Source of the DNA: Dirofilaria immitis
Lineage: Eukaryota > Nematoda > Chromadorea > Rhabditida > Onchocercidae
DNA: 64,000 nucleotides
Assembly: GCA_024305405.1 (NCBI GenBank)
Contig: JAKNDB010000108.1
Location: 760,001 to 824,000, forward strand
Direction of reading: 5' to 3'
The notes below the pieces were generated by a model. That model was not told the origin of the DNA. It saw only the letters and a list, made by a program, of their open reading frames with translations, and made no database searches. Positions 39,073 through 50,738 of the stretch are shown here, in pieces; within the stretch, counting starts at the first letter, position 1; each line of letters starts with the position of its first letter. A program made the position numbers and the translations under genes.

Positions 39073-40524
39073 GTGAAAAATCGGAAGAATTTGATGCAAG
39101 GTACTTCAACTCCGAAAATGCAAACAATGAACCGAAAAATACCTATCATAAATGAGCAAAATTTCGATTATTTTCTTATTCTCGATTTTGAAGCAACTTG
39201 TGAGGAAGGGATTAAAATTATGCCGCATCAAGTATCCATTAAATTCTTGTCACATCAACTATCCATTAAATTATCCAACTTTTGGATATGGCCAACAAGT
39301 TACTCGCTGTTTAAATAAATTAAGCTTATGCATATGAAATATTTCAGGAAATAATCGAGTTTCCGGTTGTACAATTATCTGGGAAAGATTTTGAAGAAGT
39401 TGGCCGATTTCATCGATATGTGAGGCCTACCGAACGACCAATTTTAACGTCGTTTTGTACTGACCTTACTGGAATTATACAGGTACAAAACTTATGCTAT
39501 ATTTTCTTTGGATTGCATAAAAGTTCAGTTATTTTATAGTAATTTTCGGATTTATCTATTTGATTTGCTATGAAATTGTTTTTAGGAAACAGTTGCAAAT
39601 CAGGAGACTCTTCCAGAAGTTCTGGATGCTTTTAACAAATGGCTTATCGATTCAAATTTAATCAACACCGACTATTCAATGAAATCACGTTTTACTTTTG
39701 TGACATGTGGTGATTGGGATCTTGGCGTATTGCTCCCTAGCGAAGCGAAGTATCGAAATTTACAACTACCAGAGCAAGTTTTTTTTATGATTTTTACTAT
39801 TGCTAACTTTAAAATGACATTGTTTCAATACTATTATTTAGTTTAATGCGTTTGTTGATAGTTGTGCGATTATATACCAATGTGAATATATGTGAAGTAT
39901 CACCCCTAAAAAAATCTGCAAATGGTTTTAAGGTTCTGATCGGTTGACCGTAATGTATCTGTTGTTTTTGCTTTTACAGTTCAAACATTCATGAGGAAAA
40001 ATTTAATTTTGCCTTCATTTTTGAGTCTTATCAGATTTTAGCTATTTCAAAAGATGGGTCAATTTGAAAAAGCTTTCTGCAAATGGAAAGGTTATTTCGC
40101 TAAATCTTTAATAGTAATGCTTCGTGATCTAGAACTAAATCATGTGGTATGTTTGCAAATTTTGAATTTTTATGTTGTTTTAGCTGATTTTAGCAATTTT
40201 TCATGCATCAGATTGTATGCAAAATTGCTCTAACTTTTTGATTATCTCTTGCTGTTTTCTTTTCTTTTTAGTTGAACCAAATTATATTACCATTCAAAAG
40301 TAATCGATCACTCTGTCTTCCTACAAGAGATGAGTAATTATCTTTATCACCTCACATTTTTATAAAAAGCAAATTAACTTTCCACTTTGCAGGGTCGACT
40401 ACATAGTGGTATAGATGATGTAAGAAATATATGCCAGGTTACGAGATACATTGCCAGGAGTGGTTACCTTTTCCAGAATACATCGATTTATTTGGACGAG
40501 AAACATGATTTCGAAAATTTATGA
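39073..40524 (+). CDS. ERI-family DEDDh 3'-5' exoribonuclease, ERI3-like
   Basis: Exons read: 39073-39231, 39348-39482, 39586-39777, 40042-40146, 40393-40524. The protein carries Exo I (FLILDFEATCEE), EIIEFPVV, RFHRYVRP and SFCTDLTGI, Exo II (FVTCGDWDL), and Exo III (GRLHSGIDDVRNICQ), giving the D-E-D-H-D metal-binding and general-base residues in order. YFKRWVNLKKAF between Exo II and III is most like the ERI3/PRNPIP subgroup. Family members trim RNA 3' ends, and relatives act on small RNAs, histone mRNA or rRNA; the substrate here is unknown. A CATTCAG acceptor opens the first exon, and the first ATG in frame is at 39094, so SL trans-splicing there would give a protein of about 235 residues. 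The exon 40042-40146 is open in phase 0, but the conserved YFKRWVNLKK is read in another frame, so one or two one-base errors flank it. A possible AATAAA is at 40881. Confidence 0.88.
39226..39277. repeat. 27-bp direct repeat across a splice donor
   Basis: CATCAAGTATCCATTAAATT spans the donor after 39231 and recurs at 39253 as CATCAACTATCCATTAAATT. The second copy has lost the GT. Confidence 0.7.
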
Positions 40525-41429
40525 CATACACATATATATATTTCAAAAAATGTTGTGGCTGTTCGGATCCTTAGAAAACTTTCAGAAAATTAAAAGGCGG
40601 AAAATACTTAGTTTTGTCCTTGAATACTGCGCCACAAAACTTTGTATGCCTTATTCAGCACATTGTTCAACATACCAAAACAGCAACAATGAGGGTAGAA
40701 TTAATCAAATTATACAAACATACAGTTGAGATCAAACAATATGATATCCTTTTGCAAATTTTTCAGAGCGTGCTTTTCTTTCTGTACCACTGCTTGTACG
40801 TGAAGTACGACGTATAAGTGAACGTGAACGCTTCTAAAATACGATAATTTATGCGGAGAAAAAGCTCAATATTTCCTAAAAATAAATATTTTAAGCACAA
40901 TTTTTTTCTTGTCACTCAGCATACAGAATTATTTGATCAAAATTCAAAAATATTACCGAGACTTTACCAACAGCTTGATACTTTTGCGAATTAAAGTTCC
41001 AAAAGTGACATATCATTACTGCATTAAGAATAAAGCAAACACCTAAAATGAATCACTAATTATTAGATGGATATATCTGTTTCGATTTTAATAACATTTT
41101 TATATAACCGGTTGGTATCATAATTAGCTGCAGTTGAAAAATGATATTATGAGCGGTAAAAGTGTTACCAAGAATTAAACGGAAAGTATGATAATATTGC
41201 TATATGATAATTGATTAAAATTTTGAAGTATTTTAATAAAATTTAGTAGAGGAAAAATCGGATGGAAGATTTGATGACTGGTATTATTTGCCTGTTTGAT
41301 CTGATCGATATACGAGCGATAAATTTATAATACCTTTACAATTTGCTGATTTCTGATGAAATTTGAAATTCAAAAACAAAAACAAGAAAAAAAAGAGCGA
41401 CAGATTAATAGTATGAATTATATGTAATA
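40525..41429. other. Intergenic region, convergent 3' ends
   Basis: About 0.9 kb between the ends of the plus-strand ERI-like gene and the minus-strand membrane-protein gene. Only short unrelated open frames were seen. Confidence 0.5.
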
Positions 41430-42624
41430 TTAACCAATTGCAACAGAACATAAAAGCATCATCCCACTTAATCCATTCACAAGACCGGTACGACTTTTCA
41501 TTTTGCTCAGATGATCAAGCCAAATTCCCGTTGTTATCACTGATAACAAATTCCCGACAGCTGATATAATACATAGTACAAGCCACATAACGAGCATCAT
41601 TTTCCATCGATACCTAAAATTCGTCGAAAATTTTAGTTTCAGTTTTTCAAATTTAATTTCATATTTCATGTACAAGTGTGCCAATATTTCTGGTAATTCT
41701 TGCATAAGTCTTAAAGAAAGTGAATAGCTATCCGACGAAATTTCATATTTTTTCAATTATCCGGGAAATTTGTTTAACAAGTAAATTATTCATATTCCTT
41801 ACCTATGTACAACTCCAAGTCCTATACAGCCAGTGGTAGCACCAACAACCGCAGCTACCACATTCATATGACAAGTTCCCTGATAAGCAGATTCTTGAGC
41901 GAATCCTGGACATGTAAAACCATGAATTAAGAATCCCAGTGATACAGCTACCTCAACGCGACACAAATTAATCATTATCGACAGATAACTGAAATTAAAA
42001 TGAATTACAGAGTTTTTAAATTTCGGAAAATGTTTTAGGAATAATTTTCTCCTCCTCATTATTACTGCTAATGACCATTTGACCCTGTTCCATTCCAGGT
42101 AAGATCGAGCAATCAAGGGAATAATTGCAACCATATTTTTTCTCAATTCATTCGAGCATATAAATTTGCAAATCTCGATACTTGATGATATCAATTTTTC
42201 GTTTTTAAATGGATGAAATTCATGTAATATGGAAATTAACGGTAGATGAAATTAGCAATTAGCAAAAATAAGACTCGATCGAAAAACTTTTATTTGGCTT
42301 TTGAACATTTTAATCAATCGTTTCCGATAAAAGCAAACCAGTAGGATTTACGAAGAATGGGATTGAAAAGATTCTGAGAAGAAATCGAAATGATTCGAGA
42401 AATAAGTTTTTCCTCTATTTTTAATTTTTAATCTTATTTTTGATCCCATTGATGTTGTTTTGTTAAATTATACAGTCTAATTTTAATTTATTTAAATGTT
42501 GTAAAATATGAAAAACTTACTCGGTATGCTGAAATCCGGATTTCTGCATTACGGTATATGCCTTATAGCGTCTCATTTTTGATTTTCCTTCCTCCAACAA
42601 GACATCTTCATCAGTTTCAGAACT
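41430..42624 (-). CDS. Small multi-pass membrane protein, family not recognised, 5' end open
   Basis: Exons on the minus strand: 42624-42521, 41988-41803, 41613-41430; phases join correctly (2 then 2). The first encodes an acidic then basic cytoplasmic-looking stretch (SSETDEDVLLEEGKSKMRR). The second has a hydrophobic segment VAVSLGFLIHGFTCPGF with cysteine, then VVAAVVGATTGCIGLGVV. The third has MLVMWLVLCIISAVGNLLSV, a long hydrophobic helix, and GLVNGLSGMMLLCSVAIG just before the stop. About 155 residues are visible with three to four membrane segments, similar in layout to tetraspan proteins, but no family motif is clear. At least one more 5' exon must lie to the right of 42624. The three-exon structure with good splice sites makes the gene itself fairly secure. 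A function cannot be assigned. Confidence 0.7.
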
Positions 42625-43365
42625 CTGAAAATATTTTAACATACGTAAGAAAAAAAAATTTAAGTGGAATAATTGATTTACCTATTTTTTTCAACTAAAG
42701 AAGTGTAAAAATTAAACTTTTCGAACTGGAAATTTATAATCAATACGGAAGAAAAACTGCATCATCAAGAATATTATTAAAAATATCATCTTAGATAAAA
42801 ATTCAAAAATTACTTCCAATTAATTATGACTTAGTTCATTTCCATTAATTACAGATTCTAAAAATTATAAGAATTTGCTTTCAAAAATTTTTGATACTCT
42901 AAGAGTTGTTATAAAAACAATCAGTAAAAAAATCTAATACTTTATTATTAGAATTTTAGGAATCGAATTCAACATTACATTAATAATGAAATCAAAAATG
43001 TAAATAAGTTGCAAAGAAATATATTCAAATAAAAAGAAAAAAATGAAAATCAATAACAAAAAAAAACAAAAATGAAACTAAAAATAAAGTAATAAAAAAA
43101 AATCAAAACAAAAACAAAACCGAAAAAAATGAAAAGAAAAAGAAAAAAAAGAAAATGGAAAGGTTTTATGAAAAACGGTTTAAATACTTTTTGTTTTCGT
43201 TATTTATCGGAAAATTTCTTTTTTTTTTTTTTTTTTTGAGTATAAAAATTATAAAAGTTCACCATTTGACTGGTTGTCTTGTGCACAATACGCAACGTTG
43301 GATCATCAAGCGTCTTTAGTAGCTCCATCTTGTTTTTGTGACCAAATTGATGGCAATATTGATGG

Positions 43366-43391
43366 CGATAATAATGGTAATAATAATAATG

Positions 43392-43431
<40 letters not shown>
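43366..43431. repeat. (AAT)n/(GAT)n microsatellite
   Basis: About 20 trinucleotide units, mostly AAT with a few GAT. The flanking open frame would give an Asn-rich peptide, but no splice or homology evidence supports it. Confidence 0.9.
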
Positions 43432-45395
43432 TAGAAAACAAGATTTTAGGAAATTAAATGTACACCAGAACTATTTTGAATGGCAACAGTCATCGATAAT
43501 CAGCAACATTTCATCATTTGATTATAAAATCTTTTTTGAAAATTAATTTCGCATTTTCAATTTTCATTTTTTCCCATCTTCAAATTTATTTATCAAAAAT
43601 TAATTCCGAATCTTCCCAAAACTGAAACAATTATCATTTGAAATTATCAATGAAAAAAGGTAAAACTGATGCATCAGAGATTAACTGGAATGAAAGATAG
43701 CTTAAAAATGGCATGCAGCTTTTCATCTGTCCCGCGATGGATCGTTTAAATAAGATAACGATGAACAAAGTAAAAGGATGGGGAAGATAGCGGGGAGCGG
43801 GGAGGGCAAATGGAAATAAGAGATGGAAATAGGATCGGTAGTTGGACGACGAGAGACAAATATTGGAGGAAAATGGGTATGTAAGTCAAACGGAAAGGTA
43901 TTGCATTTATATCATTTTTCAAATCTTTTAAATTTCATTTTTAAAAAAAAAAAAAGAAAGAAGGAAAAAATTTGGTATGAATGAAATTTGATAAAATTAC
44001 GAAGTATAAATTAAAAGTTCAATTTCATTTCCACATCATCCTTTTATGGTTGAATGCACAAAATGAAACTTTAAATGCATCACTTCAGCAGCCAATTGTA
44101 TTGTCTGTTATATCAATGAAATTTTACATGTAGTAAAGAGCAAAGATCAAAAATGTTAAAATTTAATGAATAGGTGAGAGCAGTAGTAGTATATCATTTC
44201 TCATTTTTGTATGATTGATGAAGATATTTATTTGAAATCATTTTTTTTTATCCTTTCATTTTTACATGTTTTTATTAAAGTTAGAAAAAATTTAAGAATT
44301 TTAGCAGAATTTAATTTTTCAACATAGTTTACAATTCTAATTAAAGCTTGAATCAATTTCAATTTAGAATAATCCCTCATAAGATAAATGTACAGACTAT
44401 CATCGATTGATTCATCAAAAATCAATTATAGGATTTGATACGATTATTCAATCAAATAGTTAATATCGATCTGATACTTCATTGAAATAACGGTAAATAT
44501 ATTCCGAACATGTTTACGTATAGATTATCGCATTCATCTAACATATCTTGCCGAAATCAGCGTATTTTTTCCGCTGTTTGACCCAATGATAAATCTTATC
44601 ATCTCGATGAACAACTTAATACTTTAATCTATTAATATGAGAAATAGTCGCAAAAATATGTTTTAAATTAAATAAGCATTCACTAAACATTTTGGTATAT
44701 CTATTCAATCCTTATCAAGGATAAAAATTGAAATCTCATCTTCTATAATTCGATTTGTGAAATTATAAAACTCTTGAACAGATCAATCAGGATGATTGAC
44801 ACGAATATTTCATAACATTTGAATAAAATTTTGATAGAAATGTATGAAATGCTAACTGCAAAAAACAGGAAAAAAAAAGAAAAACATTCTGCCGCATTGG
44901 TTAATTCTCGTTTCATACCTAACTGATAAATAATGCATTGCCACAACAAAAAAATGCTTGATGAAAAATGATGATAATGGATGTGAGGAAAAGAAGGAAA
45001 TGATTGAAAAATAAAAAAAAAAAAAATGACGGGAAACATTAAAAAGAACAATCTATACATATACACCTGTAAATTTGTCAAACGCAAAATAAATACATTC
45101 CTTTTTTTTCTCTCTTTTTTCTTTTTAGTTATTATTGTTGTTGAAAATATCACAACAACAAAAAAAAAAAAAGGTACTCGTAGAATTTGTTGTACAAATA
45201 CCGCAAAAGTTGTTTGCCAAGTTCAAAATTATGCCAATATTTTATTTGATACTTTTGATGTTGCAATAAATAAAAAAATCTCTAAGATTTTTTAAATATT
45301 TCAATTAAAAAGAAAAGACGAAAATTTATTAAATATATCAATCATAATCATTCTTCAAGTAACAATCTAAATAACTATATCGACATAGATTGATT

Positions 45396-45470
45396 AGAAA
45401 AAGGAACTGATAAAATACAAATTACCACAGGAAGAAAAAGGAACTGATAAAATACAAATTATCACAGGAA
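45396..45470. repeat. Two-copy 36-bp tandem repeat
   Basis: AAAAAGGAACTGATAAAATA recurs with a 36-bp period, each copy ending in CACAGGAA. It is part of a wider family of related stretches up to about 46340. Confidence 0.85.
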
Positions 45471-46059
45471 CCAAAGAATTAGTAATTCCTTCGCTCTGGA
45501 TTCAACATTACTGGATTTACTGCATAATGTAAAATGTAAGCTAAAATTGTCCGTCCACTGTGTCAATGAGCTCTAACAAAGAACTCCATTGCTACATGCT
45601 AACAACGGCACTATTTCTTGTAGCACAGAACAGTATCAGAATCCTCTCCTTACACTAAAGAAGAATGTCCTGAGCATCAAAGCTATTATAATGGATATGC
45701 TTGAAAGAGATTGGTTGGATAGGCATATTGGGCATTAGTATTTCCTTTGGTTTATGATATCGTCATTAGAATTGTCTTATTCATATCAATGAGTTTATAT
45801 CGTTGGTATTGTAGTCGCTGTGTCCGTTAATAAATTATCAAATTTATCGTAATAAAAATTTAATTACTCAAGTTTAAGATGCTATCATTGAAAGGCAAAA
45901 GAACCTTTAATCTTTGTTACGGTTAAAGAAAATCGGCAGCGCAAATTGAGCAAAATTGATCATTTTAAATTTCATTTATTAGAATTTTGGATGGAATATT
46001 CTCGAAACGATTTAGTATATCAAAACAGATTAATCGAATAACTTATGCAGATATCATAA

Positions 46060-46335
46060 TAACTACATAAGCATACATAGAATTAATCAGAAAAAGAAAC
46101 TTATAAGATATAAATTGGTCACAAATGATATTGTTTTAAATTTTAAGTATTAGAATTTCGATGAGACTTTTTCAAAACTAGTATCTGATATGACAAAACT
46201 AATTAATCAATTTTATCTTTGAATAATGATTAGAAGAGAGCTGATAGGATATAAATTGATCACAAATAGATATCATTTTAGATTCTAATTATTAGAATTT
46301 TTGAAAAACTTTTCGAAAACTAGTATTTACTAATC
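46060..46335. repeat. Degenerate direct repeat of about 140 bp
   Basis: Two blocks share GATATAAATTG(G/A)TCACAAAT, then TTTTAA or TTTTAGATT, TATTAGAATTT, and finally CTTTTTCAAAACTAGTAT or CTTTTCGAAAACTAGTAT. A partial relative is seen at about 45950-46030. Confidence 0.7.
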
Positions 46336-49300
46336 AGAATAATTTAAAAATTGCTTTTCGTAATTTTTTGCGAAAATTTGCCAAAGCGTTTGCAGCGTAA
46401 TTAATTCGTAAAAATTTTATAATAATTTACAAAAATTTCTTATATTACATTTTGGTCAGATTTATTGATAAAATTTAGCTTAGTTATTCGTTGTCTTTAT
46501 TTTTACTTTAGAAAGAAATTATTAAATATTGAACTTCAAATTAAAACTGCTTGCGTTATTTGATTTACATTATTCATCGATTATTAAATTATATCTGTTA
46601 AATTCTCGAGAAATAAAAATTAATTAAATTAATTAATACTGCAGTCTATGAAGTAATTATATGAAAGTATTTCAAGAAAGTAATAAAGCGATAAGTTTTG
46701 TATTGCTTATAGAGTGTATATGACAAAAATATGAAGAAAATTTGTTGACATAAATGAGAGTGATCCAATTTCGGTAATATGCGGAGTTAAATTCACTAAA
46801 ATGAGGTCAATTGTCGACACACATTGCTATCAACCTTCCTTCATTCCATCATACACCATCGTCCCACCCTTCATTCCTGTATCTTAACCTGTACTTGATT
46901 TTTTCTTCCTAATTACATCGTTTTTTTTCGTTAAAATATCATTTACCGACGCTTGCATGATAGAATAATATGTTAAATAATATTTTAAAGAAATCAAAAA
47001 AGAAAGTGAATTAATGAGAACATATTAAAATTGACCAAGAAAAACATATTACATATCAAAATATTAAAGCTCGATTTATTTTTTCATGAGAAATTAAAAA
47101 TAAAAATGAAAATTTTAACATTTCAAATTACATTATCAGTGGAACTTATGAAATTTCGCTTAAAAACGAACAGTTGAATTATGAAAAAAAAGAACACCAA
47201 TTAATTTTAATATTGTATAATTATCACTAAGAATGATAGAATATTAACAAAAGGAAATCAAACTTTTTCTTTTTTAAGTTAAAATTTCAACTTTTTTATT
47301 AAAAGATCTCTTTATAAAATATTGACTTTTTATAATATCATATGTAATAATAAATTTGCTGTATTATCAAGTGTTTTATGCTGCCGTAAATAATAAAAAC
47401 AATGTATTTTAAAAGGAAAAAAACTTAGGAGAAAGAAAATGACATAATTAAATAAGCAAATCTCGGGAACAAAATTTATGAATTTCTACAAATCAAATAA
47501 ATTTTGCTTTTGTTTTTTCGAAAATATTTTCTGTTTTAGCTCTTTGATTCGTTAAAACATTTCATTATATTCATTCTATCCTATCGAATTTTCCAGTCCC
47601 ATTTTGATTATAAAATGTAATTTATTTTGTAATTACGTTTTTATTTTGTCTATCCTTTGCTATCCCTTCATATTTCTAAAAAGACGACGACAAATTAATT
47701 TCAAATTATTAAAATTTCTTCATTTCATGCTCAGTATTAGAAATTAGCATAACTTTTCCTAAAATTTTACCTTTATGACAAAATTAATAAATATGTAATA
47801 ATCTTTCATAAATGAAAATTTTTTTCAGATAAAAAAAAAGGAAATGTGTATTAACAACATAAAACTGCTAATGAAATTTTTTTAATTTAAATTTCTATGT
47901 TTTCAAAATTTATTATGATAAATACATTTACATGCTTTTGCATTTAAAAATAATCATCACTTATGTTGTTTATCACTTGTTTTCCTTTCTCTCTTTTTTG
48001 AATCAGAAGTTTTGAGATGGGACAAATGGTAAAAAACTAGAAAAAGAAAAAGCAAAATTAGGCATTTGTTCTTAAATCACCTGTTTTTTATAATTATTAA
48101 ATCCGCATGATATTACACCTGTTTATAGATTACTCATTTAAAGGAAAATATATTTTTATTATGAAAGTTAAAGAAATAAGATGATAATAAGACTTGAAAT
48201 TATATAACGCGAAGCGAAATTAGAATCCATTGAGAATATAACAATTTTATTGTTACTAACAAAACTATATCACGATTATTTTTTCATATCGTCCTTTTAG
48301 CAAAACTATATCGTTCTTTTAACTTCTTTCGTAATATTATGATATTATGATTTTCACTTTCTTCGTATTTCTATTACTATCATGTTTTTTTTTTTTTTTT
48401 TGAAATATTTTATAAATTTCCCAACGACATTGTACCAAAGATATTATGTGAAATTGAAATTTGTATTCTTATCAAGATCAGATAATCATAATTTTAGTCT
48501 TATCGAAAATCTCTCTCCCAGTTATATGAAAGTATGGCTGTAAACAAACTACTTGAAAGTGAAAATCATAATTTCAGTTATGCAAACTACAACTGCTATT
48601 ATCATGATTACTTGACATGATTGTGTTATTGAAATGCGGTCGTTCACGTATTAAACATTAACATTTTGAATTTATCTATGCTAATATAATATTACCTTCA
48701 CTTTCGATCCATGGCACTTGCAGCAGGATAATTAAATTTTTTCAAACTTTGAAGTTTAATCATTAAATTCATCAGTAATTGGTTCCTATCAAAAGTTTTA
48801 GTCAGTCAATGATGTAAGATTTAAGCTAGTGAACAATAAAGAAATAAATAATTTTTCAATAATAATTTTAATATTTTCTGTATTCTGATAGCTTTTTTAA
48901 AAAATCTTATAATTTATAAGGAATTCATAGTAATTAATAATAAATTCTCGAGAAGGAAGTTAACGAAGTTTTCTTTGGAAAAAAAAGCTTTCAATTGACA
49001 TATAATTATCGATACTTTGCTTCGAATAATTTTAAGAGCAAATAGTTGTTTCATTGATTTACAAAATGATAAATAAGAAAGCTAATATCGCTGTAATTTC
49101 CGCTCCAATGGCCTTTTTTTTTTTTTTGTTAATTCTCTGAGAAAATTCTCAGTAATTTCTTTAGATTTTCTTTTCATGTTTGATTTAACTTTTATTTCTA
49201 TTTTCGTGCAAAAATGTTTAATTTTGCGGATTTAACAAAGCTTCAAATCCACATGCTTTTTCTTAAAATTTAAATTCAAATTTGTAGATCATGCGGAATA

Positions 49301-49836
49301 GTTTGTTTTTTTTCTTTCTTTTTTTGTTGGAAAAGTTAAATATTATTGTTAGCAAAATACTCATCCTATTTTTCTTTCAAAAAAAAAAGTTTGTTTCGAC
49401 CGATAATGCATGCTTGATTTAATTGCATATTTGCGACATGCACTGACAAAAACAAAATTTATTGATTTTCAATTTTAATTTATTTGCTAATTATTTCTCT
49501 ATTTTGCCATTTGCTAACATGCTAAATTTTGGCGAAGTGATTATTTAAAATTTAATTAAGAGGAAAATATAATTATCTAATGTTCGAATTTTCTTAATTA
49601 CTTTTACATATGAAAAATATGTAAAGAAGAATTTCAAAATTGAAATCAATAAGCTCAAAAGAAAAAAATGAAACATTTTTTTCTTTTCCTATTTTTCGAT
49701 ATTCATTTTATATGGGCCATTTTTTCTTAAAATGATTTCACTAAATAGCTAACAAATATGCCCCATTCAAAATTTTCTTCCATCATTTATACGACATTCA
49801 AGAATTCATAAAATAATCTCAATACAAAAATTCGAG

Positions 49837-50243
49837 AGATTTTTGAAGAAGAATTAAGATCGTTTCAGTATATTGAAAAAAAAGAAATTTTTTTGACCCA
49901 AATTATTAAATACTTGAATTATTATATGAAATGGTAATTGGATGGAAAAGGAAAGTGTGATGCATCGAATCATCGAAGTTTCGATTTTTCATAGGAAATT
50001 CGAAATTTCACGAAATAATTTCTAATTCTTTAACTGCTGAAAGTTTTTTAAAGAAAATTATGAGAAATTTGAAGATCTCTGAAAAAGGAATAAGTTTATT
50101 TCAGTACATTGAAAAAAGAAATTTTTTTTGTTTCAGCTAAATTATTATTAATACTTAAATTGATATATGGAAATGATGATTGATGGAAAAGGAAATGTGA
50201 TGCATGGGATGATTAAAGTTTCGATATCAATTCCTATTTTTCA
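49837..50243. repeat. Degenerate direct repeat of about 165 bp
   Basis: Blocks at about 49837-50000 and 50072-50243 share TTTCAGTA(T/C)ATTGAAAAAA, then AAATTATTA, GATGGAAAAGGAAA(G)TGTGATGCAT and AAGTTTCGAT. No open frame runs through either. Confidence 0.75.
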
Positions 50244-50703
50244 TAGTAATTTTATTCGCTTATTTATATAAAATCTGTTTTTAGTAAAGTGAAATTTATA
50301 ATAATTTGAATTTAAATATAAAAATTCAATAAATTGTGCAAGTTCAACTTCATCTAATTTAACGTGAATTTTATTTAATTTACTTTATTTTTTCCGGTTA
50401 ATTTCAAGCATCATGTCACCTGATCAATCCATTATCTATCATTTTTCATGATTTCTTCTTTTTAAATATTTCCTTATTTTTTTCTTTTAACGAAATCAAC
50501 AAATATCAAAAGTGCAGCGAAATGTGATGAGTAGAAATTTGACAAATGCTACAAGGTCGATATAATTATAAATAATAATTAGAAATGAAATGTAATTAAT
50601 TCAATATCTAAAAATTGATTAAGGACAAAAATTTTTAGATTTGAAAATAAATTCTAGCAGAATTAATAAACATTAAATTTTCATAAAGATTAGATAAACA
50701 GAT

Positions 50704-50738
50704 TGACGATGATGATGATGATGATGATAATGATGATT
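50704..50738. repeat. (GAT)n simple repeat
   Basis: About eleven GAT units with one AAT interruption. Confidence 0.9.

Noticed and set aside
43274..43546. Asn-rich open frame over the AAT microsatellite
   Set aside because: The frame is due to the trinucleotide repeat and lacks convincing splice sites or homology.
44743..45295. Overlapping open frames on both strands, one with a possible ATG (MKRELTNAAE) as first exon of the membrane-protein gene
   Set aside because: The rest is poly-Phe/poly-Lys low complexity, and the phase after the possible donor does not join the exon at 42624.
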